Part shown: positions 26,795 to 35,559 of the stretch, one piece after another
Layout of the letters: each line of letters begins with the position of its first letter
How positions within the stretch are numbered: the stretch's first letter is position 1
Assembly (NCBI RefSeq): GCF_026343945.1
Contig: NZ_JAPKNJ010000001.1
Coordinates: 868,001-932,000 of the forward strand
Direction: 5' to 3'
Source of the DNA: Kaistia algarum
Lineage (GTDB): Bacteria > Pseudomonadota > Alphaproteobacteria > Rhizobiales > Kaistiaceae
Length of the DNA: 64,000 nucleotides
The notes under the pieces: generated by a model
What the model saw: the letters and a program-made list of their open reading frames with translations, nothing else
Database searches by the model: none
What the model was told of the DNA's origin: nothing
Made by a program: the position numbers and the translations under genes

Positions 26795-27979
26795 TCAGCC
26801 CCTCAAGTCCTCGACCGCGCTGCGCACCCAAGCGAGGCGCTTTTGCGGGATCAGGCCGTAATTGTAGTAGTTGATGCCACTGGCGCCGCCCTCGATCGCC
26901 GCGCGGCTGCGCTTCGCCAGTTCCTCCGGGCCCGACATTTCGGGATAGAAGACGCGGAAGCCCGCGCCTAGAAACTTGTCGGGGCCGAGCGCCGCCCTGC
27001 CCTCGCGCATCAGCGCGCCGGTCGCCGCCGCTTCCATGAAATAGGAGCAGAGGATCGCGCCGTCGCAGACCTTGCCGATCGCGGCGATATCGCAGCCGCC
27101 GAGCCAGCCATCCTTCAGATCGATGAGATAGACCTTCGTCGCCGGATCGGCCGACTCGCGCAGTTCGGCAATGAGGCTCGTGACCGGCTCGAAGCGCCAC
27201 GTCAGGTAGTCATGAAGTTCGGGGAACGGGCGGAATACATCGAGCCCGGCCGCCGGGAAGTCGGGGAAGCGCGGCGCTGGCACCTCGCGCTCGCAGGCCT
27301 CGACGATCCAGCGCTTCACTGTGGCCTGCGCCTTGCGCCCGTCGACGCCGGCCTTCGCCGCGCGGTCGATGCAGGCGTCGCAGAAGCAAAGCGAGAGCAA
27401 GAAATCATCCTCGGCTGTCATGCCGACGCCGTCCTTCTCGTGATGATATTCATGCGCGAAGCCCATGAAACAGGGGCTTTCGAGCTCGATCACGTCGGGG
27501 CGGTAGTTCCTCGTCACGTCGCCGACGACCGCCCGGACATAGGCGCGGGCGTCGGGATGAGACGGGCAGAGATTGTAATAGTTCGGGTCGCCAAAGGCGT
27601 TGCGCGTGACGATGTCCGGATAGGCCATGCCGATGCGGGTATTGTGCAGGCAGACGGTCCAGCAGGAAACCGACATGCCGCCGGCATCCCGCCGCTGCAC
27701 GAGTTCGCGCAACACGTCGTGCTCCTCGACGATCGAGGCGACCTGCGGCACGACCCGCACGCCCTCCCAGGCGGACGGATCGGGCTTGAAATAGATCGTG
27801 CCGTCCTCGGGGAAATAGGCTTTTCGCTTGGGACTGCGCGCCTGGAGGAAGCGGCCGGCATGATACGACGTCGCCAGGCTGATCGTATTGAGTCCGGCGC
27901 CGTCCCTCAGTTCCGAGACCACCCTGTCCATCCCCAGATCGTCGAGATCCCAGGGATAGCTCCACATGGAAAGATGCAT
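26795..27979 (-). CDS. Uncharacterised protein, probable glycosidase-like TIM barrel
   Basis: A 394-residue soluble protein without signal peptide; the family is not one I can name. Features suggest a TIM barrel acting on carbohydrate: MHLSMWSYPWDL at the start, DVIELESPCFMGFAHEYHHEKDG in the middle (acidic and His residues at a strand end), a CFCDAC cysteine cluster near residue 205, and GGASGINYYNYGLIPQ near the C-terminus. It is the first gene of the UTRA-regulated operon, with its own operator 24 bases upstream of the ATG. ATG 27979 follows GGAGG; the frame extends to 28054 but across the operator. Confidence 0.8.
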   Translation of the reverse strand: MHLSMWSYPWDLDDLGMDRVVSELRDGAGLNTISLATSYHAGRFLQARSPKRKAYFPEDGTIYFKPDPSAWEGVRVVPQVASIVEEHDVLRELVQRRDAGGMSVSCWTVCLHNTRIGMAYPDIVTRNAFGDPNYYNLCPSHPDARAYVRAVVGDVTRNYRPDVIELESPCFMGFAHEYHHEKDGVGMTAEDDFLLSLCFCDACIDRAAKAGVDGRKAQATVKRWIVEACEREVPAPRFPDFPAAGLDVFRPFPELHDYLTWRFEPVTSLIAELRESADPATKVYLIDLKDGWLGGCDIAAIGKVCDGAILCSYFMEAAATGALMREGRAALGPDKFLGAGFRVFYPEMSGPEELAKRSRAAIEGGASGINYYNYGLIPQKRLAWVRSAVEDLRG

Positions 27980-28002
27980 GATGCCTCCTGATTTCGGATT
28001 AG

Positions 28003-28021
28003 TTGTCCGAACAAGGAGACA
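28003..28021. promoter_or_regulatory. Candidate UTRA-regulator operator before TIM-barrel gene
   Basis: TTGTCCGAACAAGGAGACA, 23 bases upstream of the ATG at 27979. Matches the site at 26648-26666 in 16 of 19 positions. Confidence 0.55.
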
Positions 28022-28078
28022 TCTTGTCAACGCCCCGGAACGGGGATTTCCCACCCGCTCCGGGGCGCCGGGCGATCG

Positions 28079-29062
28079 TCAGCGGCGGGAGGCACCGGCC
28101 TGACTGATCGCGACGGCGAGAATAATGATGCCGCCTCGGGCGATCAGCTGCTGGCTGTATTCCAGCCCCCAGAGGATGAGGCCATTGTTGATGACGCCGA
28201 TCATCAGCGCGCCGAAGATCGAGCCGATCACGGTGCCGCGTCCGCCGAACAGGCTGGTGCCGCCCAGCACGGCCGCGGCGATCACCGATAGCTCGTCGCC
28301 CTCGCCGACCTGAAAGCGGCCCGATTGCAGGCGGCCCGCATAGAGCATACCGGCGATCGCCGCGGTCGAGGAGGAGAGGACGATGACGCCCATCTTGATG
28401 CGAGTGGTGGCGATGCCGCTATAGCGCGCCGCCGTGCCATTGCCGCCGACGGCCAGTACCTGACGGCCGAACTTGGTCCGCTTGAGCAGGATGTGGCCGA
28501 CGATGCCCATCGCCAGCATCCAGATCACGAGGCTCGGCACCGGACCGAGATTGCCGCCGCCAAAGATCGCCGAATAGGTCTTGGCGAGGATCGGGATCGC
28601 CGCCGTGCCGGAGATCCACATGGCGACGCCCTTGGCGATGCCCATCATGGCGAGCGTCGTCAGGAAGGTCGGGATCATCAGCCGCGTCGACAGCCAGCCA
28701 TTCAGCAAGCCGACGCCGATACCCGTCGCAAGACCGGCGGCAACGCCGGCGACGGGGCCGGCCGCCGCAATGCCGAGCGCCGTCGTCACCGAGGCGAGGC
28801 CCGCCACCGCGCCGACCGAAAGGTCGATCTCGCCTGCCGCAAGTACCAGCGTCATCGCCACCGCCATGACCGCGATGATCGCTGTCTGCCGCAGGATGTT
28901 CAGGAGGTTGTTCGGATCGAGAAACCCGCGGTCATGCAGAGTCGCGGCGAAAAAGATGAAGATCGCGACGAAGCCGAAATAGATGATGTTCTGGCGCCAG
29001 GTGCGGCGGAACCAGGTCGAAATCCCACCGCTCGGGAGGGTGGAGGCGTTGGCGTCAGGCAT
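28079..29062 (-). CDS. Ribose-type ABC transporter permease
   Basis: A 327-residue RbsC-family permease: LVLAAGEIDLSVGAVAGLASV near residue 75 and LSVIAAAVLGGTSLFGGRG near residue 262. It overlaps the upstream ATPase gene by 8 bases and is the last gene of the minus-strand operon of importer 4, ending about 100 bases before the separate operon that starts at 27979. Confidence 0.93.
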   Translation of the reverse strand: MPDANASTLPSGGISTWFRRTWRQNIIYFGFVAIFIFFAATLHDRGFLDPNNLLNILRQTAIIAVMAVAMTLVLAAGEIDLSVGAVAGLASVTTALGIAAAGPVAGVAAGLATGIGVGLLNGWLSTRLMIPTFLTTLAMMGIAKGVAMWISGTAAIPILAKTYSAIFGGGNLGPVPSLVIWMLAMGIVGHILLKRTKFGRQVLAVGGNGTAARYSGIATTRIKMGVIVLSSSTAAIAGMLYAGRLQSGRFQVGEGDELSVIAAAVLGGTSLFGGRGTVIGSIFGALMIGVINNGLILWGLEYSQQLIARGGIIILAVAISQAGASRR

Positions 29063-30611
29063 TGTGCCCTCCCTTTTGCAGGATCATTTGCAGCCGCTGT
29101 TCGGCGCCGAGTTCACCCTCGCCCGGCTTGGCGATCAGGGCTGCCTTGTCGACGATGTCCACGACATGTCCGGCAGAAAGCACGGCGATCCGGTCGGAGA
29201 CCGCGATGAGTTCGGCGAGCTCGGAGGAGATGAAGAGGATGGACTTCCCCTCCGCCGCCAGCTCGCGCACGAGACGCAGCACCTCGCCTTTCGAGCCGAT
29301 GTCGATGCCGGCGGTCGGCTCGTCGAGGATCAGCACGTCCGGTTCGGTGGCGAGCCATTTGCCAATCACGATTTTCTGCTGATTGCCGCCGGAAAGGCTG
29401 TTGGCCGGTGCCTCGGGACCGGAGGTCTTGATCGCGAGACGCTGGATGATCTGCTCTGTCGTCGTGCGGCTGGCGAGGCGGTCGACGAAGATCGAGCGGC
29501 CGAGCCGCTTCAGGATCGGCAGCTCGATATTGGCTTCGATCGAATGCTGCAGGATGAGCCCCTCGCGGCGGCGATCCTCCGGTACGAGCGCCATCTTCAG
29601 CGCCTTGGCGGCCTGCGGCGTCCCGATCTCCACGGTCTCGCCGCGCATCGCGACCGAGCCCGAGGCCGGCGCCTCGAGCCCGAACAGCATGCGCGCCAGG
29701 CGGCTGCGGCCGGAGCCGAGCAGGCCGGCAATGCCGAGGACCTCGCCGCGATGCAGTTGGAAGCTCGCCCCGCTCGTCCGGCCGCGCGCCGTCAGGTCGC
29801 GCACGTCGAGCATGACTTCGCCGGAAGCGGTCGAGGCGGTCGCGAATTCCGAGAGGTCTCGCGTGGCCTTGCCCATGATGTCGGTGATGAGGGTGGCGAG
29901 CGTGTAGTCGCCGATCGGCCGGCTGTCGATCCACCGCCCGTCGCGCAGCACGGTCGCCGCATCGGCGATGCGGAAGATCTCGTCCATGCGGTGCGAGACA
30001 TAGATGATCGCCCGCCCTTCCGCCTTCAGCCGGCGAAGCAGGCCGAACAGGATATCGACTTCGCCGGCCGTGAGTGCCGAGGTCGGCTCGTCGAGGATCA
30101 GGATCGAGGCGTCTTGCGACAGCGCTTTAGCGATTTCCGTCAATTGCTGCTGGCCGGTCGAAAGCTCCTCGACCAGCGTCGCGGGATCGACATCGACGCC
30201 CATCGACTGGAAGATCGCAGCCGAACGCTCCAGCATGGCCCGATCATCAATGAGGCCGGTTGCCGTCGTCGGCTCATGGGCGAGGAAGATGTTCTGCGCC
30301 ACGGTCAGCGTCGGGACGAGGCTCATCTCCTGGAAGATCATGCCGATGCCCAGACGGCGGGCGAGCTTCGGATCGAGGCTCGGATGGCTCTCGCCACCGA
30401 CCGTGATGGTGCCGGCATCGGGTGTCTCGACGCCGCGCAGGATCTTGAGGATCGTGGATTTTCCCGCGCCGTTCTCGCCGAGCAGCGCATGGATCTCGCC
30501 GCGGCGGGCCGCGAAGCTCACCTCGCGCAGAGCCTTCACGCCGCCATAGGTCTTGACGATGCCGTCCATGGCGACGGCAATGCCGCCGCCCGGCGCGAGG
30601 GTCGGGCTCAT
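29055..30611 (-). CDS. Ribose-type ABC transporter ATPase with two nucleotide-binding domains
   Basis: A 518-residue RbsA/MglA-class ATPase. Domain 1 has GENGAGKST, LSTGQQQLTEIAKAL and ILILDEPTSALT; domain 2 has degenerate Walker A (GLLGSGRSRLARML), LSGGNQQKIVIGKWL and an intact Walker B VLILDEPTAGIDIG. It overlaps the upstream dehydrogenase gene by 4 bases and the downstream permease gene by 8. Confidence 0.93.
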   Translation of the reverse strand: MSPTLAPGGGIAVAMDGIVKTYGGVKALREVSFAARRGEIHALLGENGAGKSTILKILRGVETPDAGTITVGGESHPSLDPKLARRLGIGMIFQEMSLVPTLTVAQNIFLAHEPTTATGLIDDRAMLERSAAIFQSMGVDVDPATLVEELSTGQQQLTEIAKALSQDASILILDEPTSALTAGEVDILFGLLRRLKAEGRAIIYVSHRMDEIFRIADAATVLRDGRWIDSRPIGDYTLATLITDIMGKATRDLSEFATASTASGEVMLDVRDLTARGRTSGASFQLHRGEVLGIAGLLGSGRSRLARMLFGLEAPASGSVAMRGETVEIGTPQAAKALKMALVPEDRRREGLILQHSIEANIELPILKRLGRSIFVDRLASRTTTEQIIQRLAIKTSGPEAPANSLSGGNQQKIVIGKWLATEPDVLILDEPTAGIDIGSKGEVLRLVRELAAEGKSILFISSELAELIAVSDRIAVLSAGHVVDIVDKAALIAKPGEGELGAEQRLQMILQKGGHNA

Positions 30612-31774
30612 CGCCCGATATCCGTCCAGAGGCCGGTCTCGCCCGACTTCAGGATGGCGTCGGCGATCAGCGCGATCTTGTAGCCATCCTCGAAATTCGG
30701 CGAGGGCTGGGTGCCGTCGACGATCGCCTGGAAGAAGTCATGGCACTCGATGATCTTGGTCTCGCCATAGCCGATGCCGAGAGCCGGGATCGGCCAGAGC
30801 GCCGGGCCATAGGGATGGGCCGGACCGGAATAGACCGTGCGGAAGCCGCGCGCGTCGCCCGGATCGTCGGCGAACATCACCTGCAGCTCGTCGCGGCGCT
30901 CATAGTTGAAGAAGATCGAGCCTTTGGTGCCGTGGATTTCGAGAGTGATGAAGTTATTGCGGCCAAAGGCGTTGCGCGTCGCCTCGATCGAGCCGATGGC
31001 ACCGCCCTCGAACTTGATCATCGTCATCATCTCGTCGTCGACATCGACGGCGCCGCGTTCGGCATTCTTGTCGCCGCCGCCGACGCCGAGCTTGTCGACA
31101 CCGCCACTCTGCTTGGGACGGCTCGCGACCCATGTGCGCGTGAGCGCGTTGACCGAGGCGACCTCGCCGACGAGATAGCGGGCGAGGTCGATCACATGGG
31201 TGCCGATGTCGCCGACGGCGCCCGAACCGGCGACCGCCTTCTGAAAGCGCCAGGACAGCGGCGAATTCGGATCGGCCGACCAATCCTGCAGATAGGTGCC
31301 GCGGAAATTCAGGATCGTGCCGATGCGGCCTTCGTCGATATATTTGCGGGCGAGCGCCACGGCCGGCGTACGGCGATAATTGAAGGCGACCATGTGGACG
31401 ACCTTGGCCGCCGTGACGGCTTCGAGCATCGTCTTGGCTTCGGCGCCGGTGCGGGCCAGCGGCTTCTCGGAGATGATGTGCTTGCCGGCCGCCGCGGCCG
31501 CGATGGCGATCTCGGCATGGCTGTCATTGGGCGTGCAGATATCGACGACGTCGATGTCGCGGCGGGCGACGACGGCGCGCCAGTCGGTCGACGCCTCCTC
31601 GAAGCCATAGCGGTCGCGGGCCTGCGCCGCGCCCTCGGCCGAAACTTCGACCACGACCTTGCGGACGGGAACGGCGGGCGCCGGCCAGAAGAACATCGGC
31701 ATCGCCGCATAGGCCATGGCATGCGCCTTGCCCATGAAGCCGCCGCCGATCATCGCCACGTTGAGTTTTTTCAT
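30608..31774 (-). CDS. Gfo/Idh/MocA-family oxidoreductase
   Basis: A 388-residue NAD(P)-dependent sugar or inositol dehydrogenase. N-terminal Rossmann motif IGGGFMGKAHA (about residues 9-19), the family EKPLA motif (ISEKPLARTG, about residue 100) and the substrate-side GSGAVGDIGTHVIDLARY segment near residue 190 are intact. ATG 31774 starts right at the Rossmann fold; a much longer upstream frame only overlaps the binding-protein gene. It sits between the binding protein and the ATPase of importer 4. Confidence 0.92.
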   Translation of the reverse strand: MKKLNVAMIGGGFMGKAHAMAYAAMPMFFWPAPAVPVRKVVVEVSAEGAAQARDRYGFEEASTDWRAVVARRDIDVVDICTPNDSHAEIAIAAAAAGKHIISEKPLARTGAEAKTMLEAVTAAKVVHMVAFNYRRTPAVALARKYIDEGRIGTILNFRGTYLQDWSADPNSPLSWRFQKAVAGSGAVGDIGTHVIDLARYLVGEVASVNALTRTWVASRPKQSGGVDKLGVGGGDKNAERGAVDVDDEMMTMIKFEGGAIGSIEATRNAFGRNNFITLEIHGTKGSIFFNYERRDELQVMFADDPGDARGFRTVYSGPAHPYGPALWPIPALGIGYGETKIIECHDFFQAIVDGTQPSPNFEDGYKIALIADAILKSGETGLWTDIGR

Positions 31775-31820
31775 GACATCACCCGCTGAAAAAGCGCTGG
31801 TTCGCTGGAAAGAGAAGATC

Positions 31821-31851
31821 GGTCCGCCCCGGCCATGCGGCGGGACGGACC
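31821..31851 (-). promoter_or_regulatory. Stem-loop after binding-protein gene
   Basis: Inverted repeat GGTCCGCCCCG / CGGGACGGACC (10 of 11 pairs, one G-U on the transcribed RNA) in the 98-base gap between the binding-protein stop (31873) and the dehydrogenase start (31774). Confidence 0.6.
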
Positions 31852-31872
31852 TTCCGTTTCTGGGCTCGAGGC

Positions 31873-32991
31873 TTACTGCATCGAGCTCTTGACGCTGTCC
31901 GGCGCGTCGGCGTGATAGACCTGCTGCCAGGCGTCGAGCAGATTGGCCTTCTCGACGGGCAGGGCCGGCAGCGCCACATAGGCCGGGGCTTCCTTGCCGA
32001 GCAGGCCGTAGCCGGCGAGCTTCGCCTCGGTCACGCCCTGATCGAACGGACGCTGCGCGCCCAGGCCCTTCACGAAGCCGCCGCTTGCCATGCTGATCGC
32101 GACATTGGCGCCGAGATCGATGGTGGTGATGACGAGATCGTCGCGGCCGTTGGAGCGCGCGGCGGCGATGACGCCTTCGGCGGGAACGTCCCACACGGCC
32201 CAGATCCCCTTGAGGGTCGGGTTGGCGACCATCATCGCGGAGGCGGCCTTCTCGGCATCACCGGCGAAGTCCGGTCCGCCAATGCCCTGCTCAGCGACGA
32301 TCTTGATGTCCGGATAGGATTCCTGGATCGTCTTCTTGAAGGCTTCGTAGCGCTGCTTGGTAACGAAGAAATCGGCGGCGTGGAAGACGATGCCGATATC
32401 GCCCTTGCCGCCCAGCGACTTCGCCATCAGGTGGGCCGAGGCGACGCCGTTACCATAATTGTCAGCGGAAACGACCGAGACGTAGTCCTTGCCCGGCTTG
32501 AAGCCGGCCGGGACGTTGTCCATGAACACGAGCTTGACGCCCGCATCGGCCGCTGCCTTGTAGGCGCCGGCGGTCGCTGCCGGATCGGTCGGGATCGAGA
32601 CGATGATGTTCGGCTTCTGCGCCATGATGGTCTCGATGTCGGAGACCTGCTTGGCGGCGTTGAAGCCAGCATCGGTCACGGCGATCACGTCGATGCCCAT
32701 GGCGGCGAACTGGGTCTTCAGGCCGTTGATCTGGGCCTGCGACCAGTCATTGCCGCCATAATGCATGACGATCGCGGCCTTGGCCTTCATGTCCTTGATC
32801 TTGCCGAGTTCGGCGTCGGAGAGCTGGACGGTCGAGGCCGAGACGGGCTCCTCGCCATTGGGGCCCTTGCTCAGCGTCTGCTGCGCGAGCTTGGCCAGCG
32901 CCTCGTCGGGCGACTGGGCGAAGGATGGCGCCGCGAAGGCAGCCGACATCGTCAGGGCGGCGAGAATCGCCACCTTCTTCAGGTTTTTCAT
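31873..32991 (-). CDS. Ribose-type ABC transporter periplasmic binding protein
   Basis: A 372-residue sugar-binding protein. Signal peptide about residues 1-25 (cleavage after SFA); mature lobes include MKAKAAIVMHYGGNDWSQAQINGL and IIVSIPTDPAATAGAYKAAADAGVKLVFMDN. The C-terminal RPFDQGVTEAKLAGYGLLG...VYHADAP region is closely matched by the signal-less protein at 35560-36561, so the two are paralogues. Second gene of a minus-strand operon begun by the TIM-barrel isomerase. Confidence 0.93.
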   Translation of the reverse strand: MKNLKKVAILAALTMSAAFAAPSFAQSPDEALAKLAQQTLSKGPNGEEPVSASTVQLSDAELGKIKDMKAKAAIVMHYGGNDWSQAQINGLKTQFAAMGIDVIAVTDAGFNAAKQVSDIETIMAQKPNIIVSIPTDPAATAGAYKAAADAGVKLVFMDNVPAGFKPGKDYVSVVSADNYGNGVASAHLMAKSLGGKGDIGIVFHAADFFVTKQRYEAFKKTIQESYPDIKIVAEQGIGGPDFAGDAEKAASAMMVANPTLKGIWAVWDVPAEGVIAAARSNGRDDLVITTIDLGANVAISMASGGFVKGLGAQRPFDQGVTEAKLAGYGLLGKEAPAYVALPALPVEKANLLDAWQQVYHADAPDSVKSSMQ

Positions 32992-33046
32992 GGCTTTAGC
33001 TCCTCCAGGATGATCCGGTCGCCCTCTTACGCGGCCGGCAGTTTAG

Positions 33047-33868
33047 TCAGGCGAGTTGACGCTCGATGAAGCGACGGCTGCGCTCGGCGCCGTCCTTCGG
33101 ATCCGGCCAGCTGTCGAGTTCGGCGGTGATCCAGCCGGAATAGTTCTGTTCCTTCAGCGCCGCGATCACGGCGCCATTGTCGAGGTCGCTCTCGTCGAGC
33201 GGGGTGAAGGCGAAAGGCTCGCGCTGGAGACCCTTCAGATGGACATAGGTGACGCGGTCCTTGAACTCGCGGACCTGCGCCGCCGGATCGCCACCGGCCG
33301 CCGCGAGATGGGCGGTGTCGGGGCAGAAGCCGATCGACGTATGGCGGAATATTTCCGTCACCGCTTCCGGCCCTTCGACGATCGTCGACAGATGCGGATG
33401 ATAGTGAGCAGCAAGGCCGGCCCGCTTGGCGATGTCGACGACCTGTTCGAGGCCGGCGCCGAGCTTCTCGATGTCGCCCGGGCGAATGCCCTTGGCGCGC
33501 TTGGCGCCGCCGCCGACCACGAGATGGATGGCGCCCAGTTCGGCGGCAAGGCCCGCGACGGTCTCGATTCGCGCCAGTTCTTCCGGCAGAATGTCGTCGA
33601 AGATGAAGTTGGCGCCGGAATAAGCGGCGATCAGCTTGACGCCGGCCCCGTCGAGGACGGCGTTCAGATCGGCCTTGCGATCCGCATAGTCCAGCAGATT
33701 GCCGTCGAAGAGTTCGGTACCGGCATAGCCAGCCGCGCCGATGTCGCGGATCGCGACGGCCATGTCGGCGAAGGTGCGGTAGGTCAGCTGTGTGATCGAG
33801 GTGACGCCCACCGCATTGCCGCCTAGCGGACCCCAGCAATTGGCATGATAGGCGAGTTGAACGGCCAT
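33047..33868 (-). CDS. Sugar phosphate isomerase/epimerase (xylose-isomerase-like TIM barrel)
   Basis: A 273-residue cytoplasmic isomerase or dehydratase of the AP-endonuclease family 2 / IolE-like fold. Typical metal-site segments are seen: GYAGTELFDG, YHPHLSTIVE (about residue 157), GFCPDTAHLA (about residue 180), VTYVHLKG and WITAELD. With the downstream Gfo/Idh/MocA dehydrogenase it fits an oxidise-then-isomerise or dehydrate route as in inositol or 3-keto-sugar pathways. ATG 33868 is chosen because the upstream open frame crosses the promoter and the divergent ROK gene. First gene of the operon for importer 4. Confidence 0.9.
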   Translation of the reverse strand: MAVQLAYHANCWGPLGGNAVGVTSITQLTYRTFADMAVAIRDIGAAGYAGTELFDGNLLDYADRKADLNAVLDGAGVKLIAAYSGANFIFDDILPEELARIETVAGLAAELGAIHLVVGGGAKRAKGIRPGDIEKLGAGLEQVVDIAKRAGLAAHYHPHLSTIVEGPEAVTEIFRHTSIGFCPDTAHLAAAGGDPAAQVREFKDRVTYVHLKGLQREPFAFTPLDESDLDNGAVIAALKEQNYSGWITAELDSWPDPKDGAERSRRFIERQLA

Positions 33869-34033
33869 AATTCGCTTCCTCCGGGCATGGCGCCAGCGAT
33901 CCGAGAAACGGTCCCCCGTCGCGGCCAAGCCTCTGGTTTTGAAAGTCTTTCCTCCGGCGGCACTCCTTCCGCCGGCTGCGTTTCTGCCGCTCATCACCGC
34001 CAAGGTCAAACGATTTGCATGCAGAAGGCCAGC

Positions 34034-34060
34034 TACTTTTGCCGGAATATTCCAAAAGTA
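34034..34060. promoter_or_regulatory. Inverted repeat between isomerase and ROK regulator genes, candidate operator
   Basis: Arms TACTTTTG and CAAAAGTA surround a central GGAATATTCC palindrome, with an extra GCC on the left side making it imperfect. It lies in the 252-base divergent gap and is AT-rich against the background, so it may be both operator and promoter element. Confidence 0.5.
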
Positions 34061-34120
34061 TCTTGTCAGGCAGTCGCTTAGGCGGCACTGTGGTCCGGCT
34101 TCGGAGGAGGCGGCGGGCGG

Positions 34121-35512
34121 ATGAAGACCGATGTGATTCTTGACGACGGGGCTGTGGAGCCCACGTCCCGGCGCAGCGTCGGCCGGCCGCGTACGCTGGA
34201 CGCGGCTCCGGCAAGCCTTGCGCAGGTGCTGGCGCTGATCCGCGACGACACCGCCAACACACGACCCGATCTGGAGGCCGCATCGGGCCTCAGCCGCGCC
34301 GTCGTGGTCGACCGACTGGCCGCCCTCACCACGCTGGGACTGATCGAGGAAGCCGGCACCGGCCGCTCGACTGGTGGCCGGGCGCCCAAGCGGCTTTCCT
34401 TCCGTGCCGATGCGGGCGCCCTGCTCGTCGCCACGATCGATCGCTCCTCGATTGCGGTCGGCGTCGCCGACCTTCGTGGGCAGGTTCTGGCCGAGCATCA
34501 TGAAGCGGCCGATTTCAGCGCCGGCCCTCTCGCCATCCTCGACCGACTGACGACGCTGTTCCTATGGCTGATGGAGGAACAGGGCGGTAAGGAGCGGATC
34601 TGGGGCGTCGGCCTCGCCCTCCCCGGCCCCGTGGAACCCGGCGCCGCCACCGCGTCGGCGGATCTCGGCGACGAGTGGACCTCGCTCGACCTCGCTTCCG
34701 AACTCGCCTACCGCACCGGCGCGCTCGCCTTCATCCGCAGCGGCACGGAGATGATGACCGTCGGCGAACTCAAGGCCGGCGATGGCGCAAGCGACATGCT
34801 CTACGTCAAGCTTGGCCGCAGCATCGGCGCCGGCATCGTCATCGGCGGCCATCTGCACCGCGGCGTCCAGGGAGCGGCCGGACTGATCGGCCATGTCCAG
34901 ACGTCGGAGACCAGCGCCGCCATCTGCCGATGCGGGAAGCGCGGTTGTTTGGAATCGATCGTCGGCTCGGACGCCGTCGCCCGAGACGGCCGCGCCGGGG
35001 CCGAGCGCGGCGAGAGCCGCTATCTCGCCGAGGCGCTGGCTCGCAGCGGCGACGTGACAGCCGCCGATGTCGCGAACGGCGCCCATCTCGGCGACGCCTT
35101 CTGCGCTGATCTCGCCGCTCGCTGCGGCCGACTGGTCGGCGAAAGCCTCGCCCCCTTCGCAAACCTTTTGAACCCCTCGCTCATCGTCATTGGCGGCGGC
35201 ATGGTGCAGGCAGGCGACATCTTGCTCGCCGCCGTGCGCGAGGCAGTCTATCGCGACGCTCATCCGATGGTGACGCGGGATTTGAGGATCATGCGCTCGC
35301 GCATCGGCGGCTCGGCAGGTCTCCTCGGCGCGGCGCAAGTCGCGGCCGACGAATTGTTCCGCCCCGAGACGTTGCAGCGCTGGATTCCCTATGGCTCGCC
35401 CAGACGGCTGCCGGAGATCACGGAGCGCGCCGCCGCCGCGCGCGCGCGCCACCGCCTGAAGATTGCGGAGCGGCTCACCGCGCCGCCGCCGGCACCACCT
35501 GCCGGCATGTGA
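34121..35512 (+). CDS. ROK-family transcriptional regulator
   Basis: A 463-residue regulator: an N-terminal winged helix (about residues 30-90, with RAVVVDRLAALTTLGLIEE) followed by an actin-like ROK domain. The zinc motif CRCGKRGCLE (about residues 270-279) is intact. The nucleotide loop that in kinases reads DIGGT is ATIDRSSIAVGV here, so sugar kinase activity is unlikely, as in NagC/XylR-type regulators. The C-terminus carries a basic, Ala/Pro-rich tail. Divergent from the isomerase-importer operon with a candidate operator between; followed 47 bases later by a cytoplasmic binding-protein homologue on the same strand. Confidence 0.92.
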   Translation: MKTDVILDDGAVEPTSRRSVGRPRTLDAAPASLAQVLALIRDDTANTRPDLEAASGLSRAVVVDRLAALTTLGLIEEAGTGRSTGGRAPKRLSFRADAGALLVATIDRSSIAVGVADLRGQVLAEHHEAADFSAGPLAILDRLTTLFLWLMEEQGGKERIWGVGLALPGPVEPGAATASADLGDEWTSLDLASELAYRTGALAFIRSGTEMMTVGELKAGDGASDMLYVKLGRSIGAGIVIGGHLHRGVQGAAGLIGHVQTSETSAAICRCGKRGCLESIVGSDAVARDGRAGAERGESRYLAEALARSGDVTAADVANGAHLGDAFCADLAARCGRLVGESLAPFANLLNPSLIVIGGGMVQAGDILLAAVREAVYRDAHPMVTRDLRIMRSRIGGSAGLLGAAQVAADELFRPETLQRWIPYGSPRRLPEITERAAAARARHRLKIAERLTAPPPAPPAGM

Positions 35513-35559
35513 AGCCAACGGGACGCCAGAGCCCGAACGCCAATGAGATGGGAGGAGAC

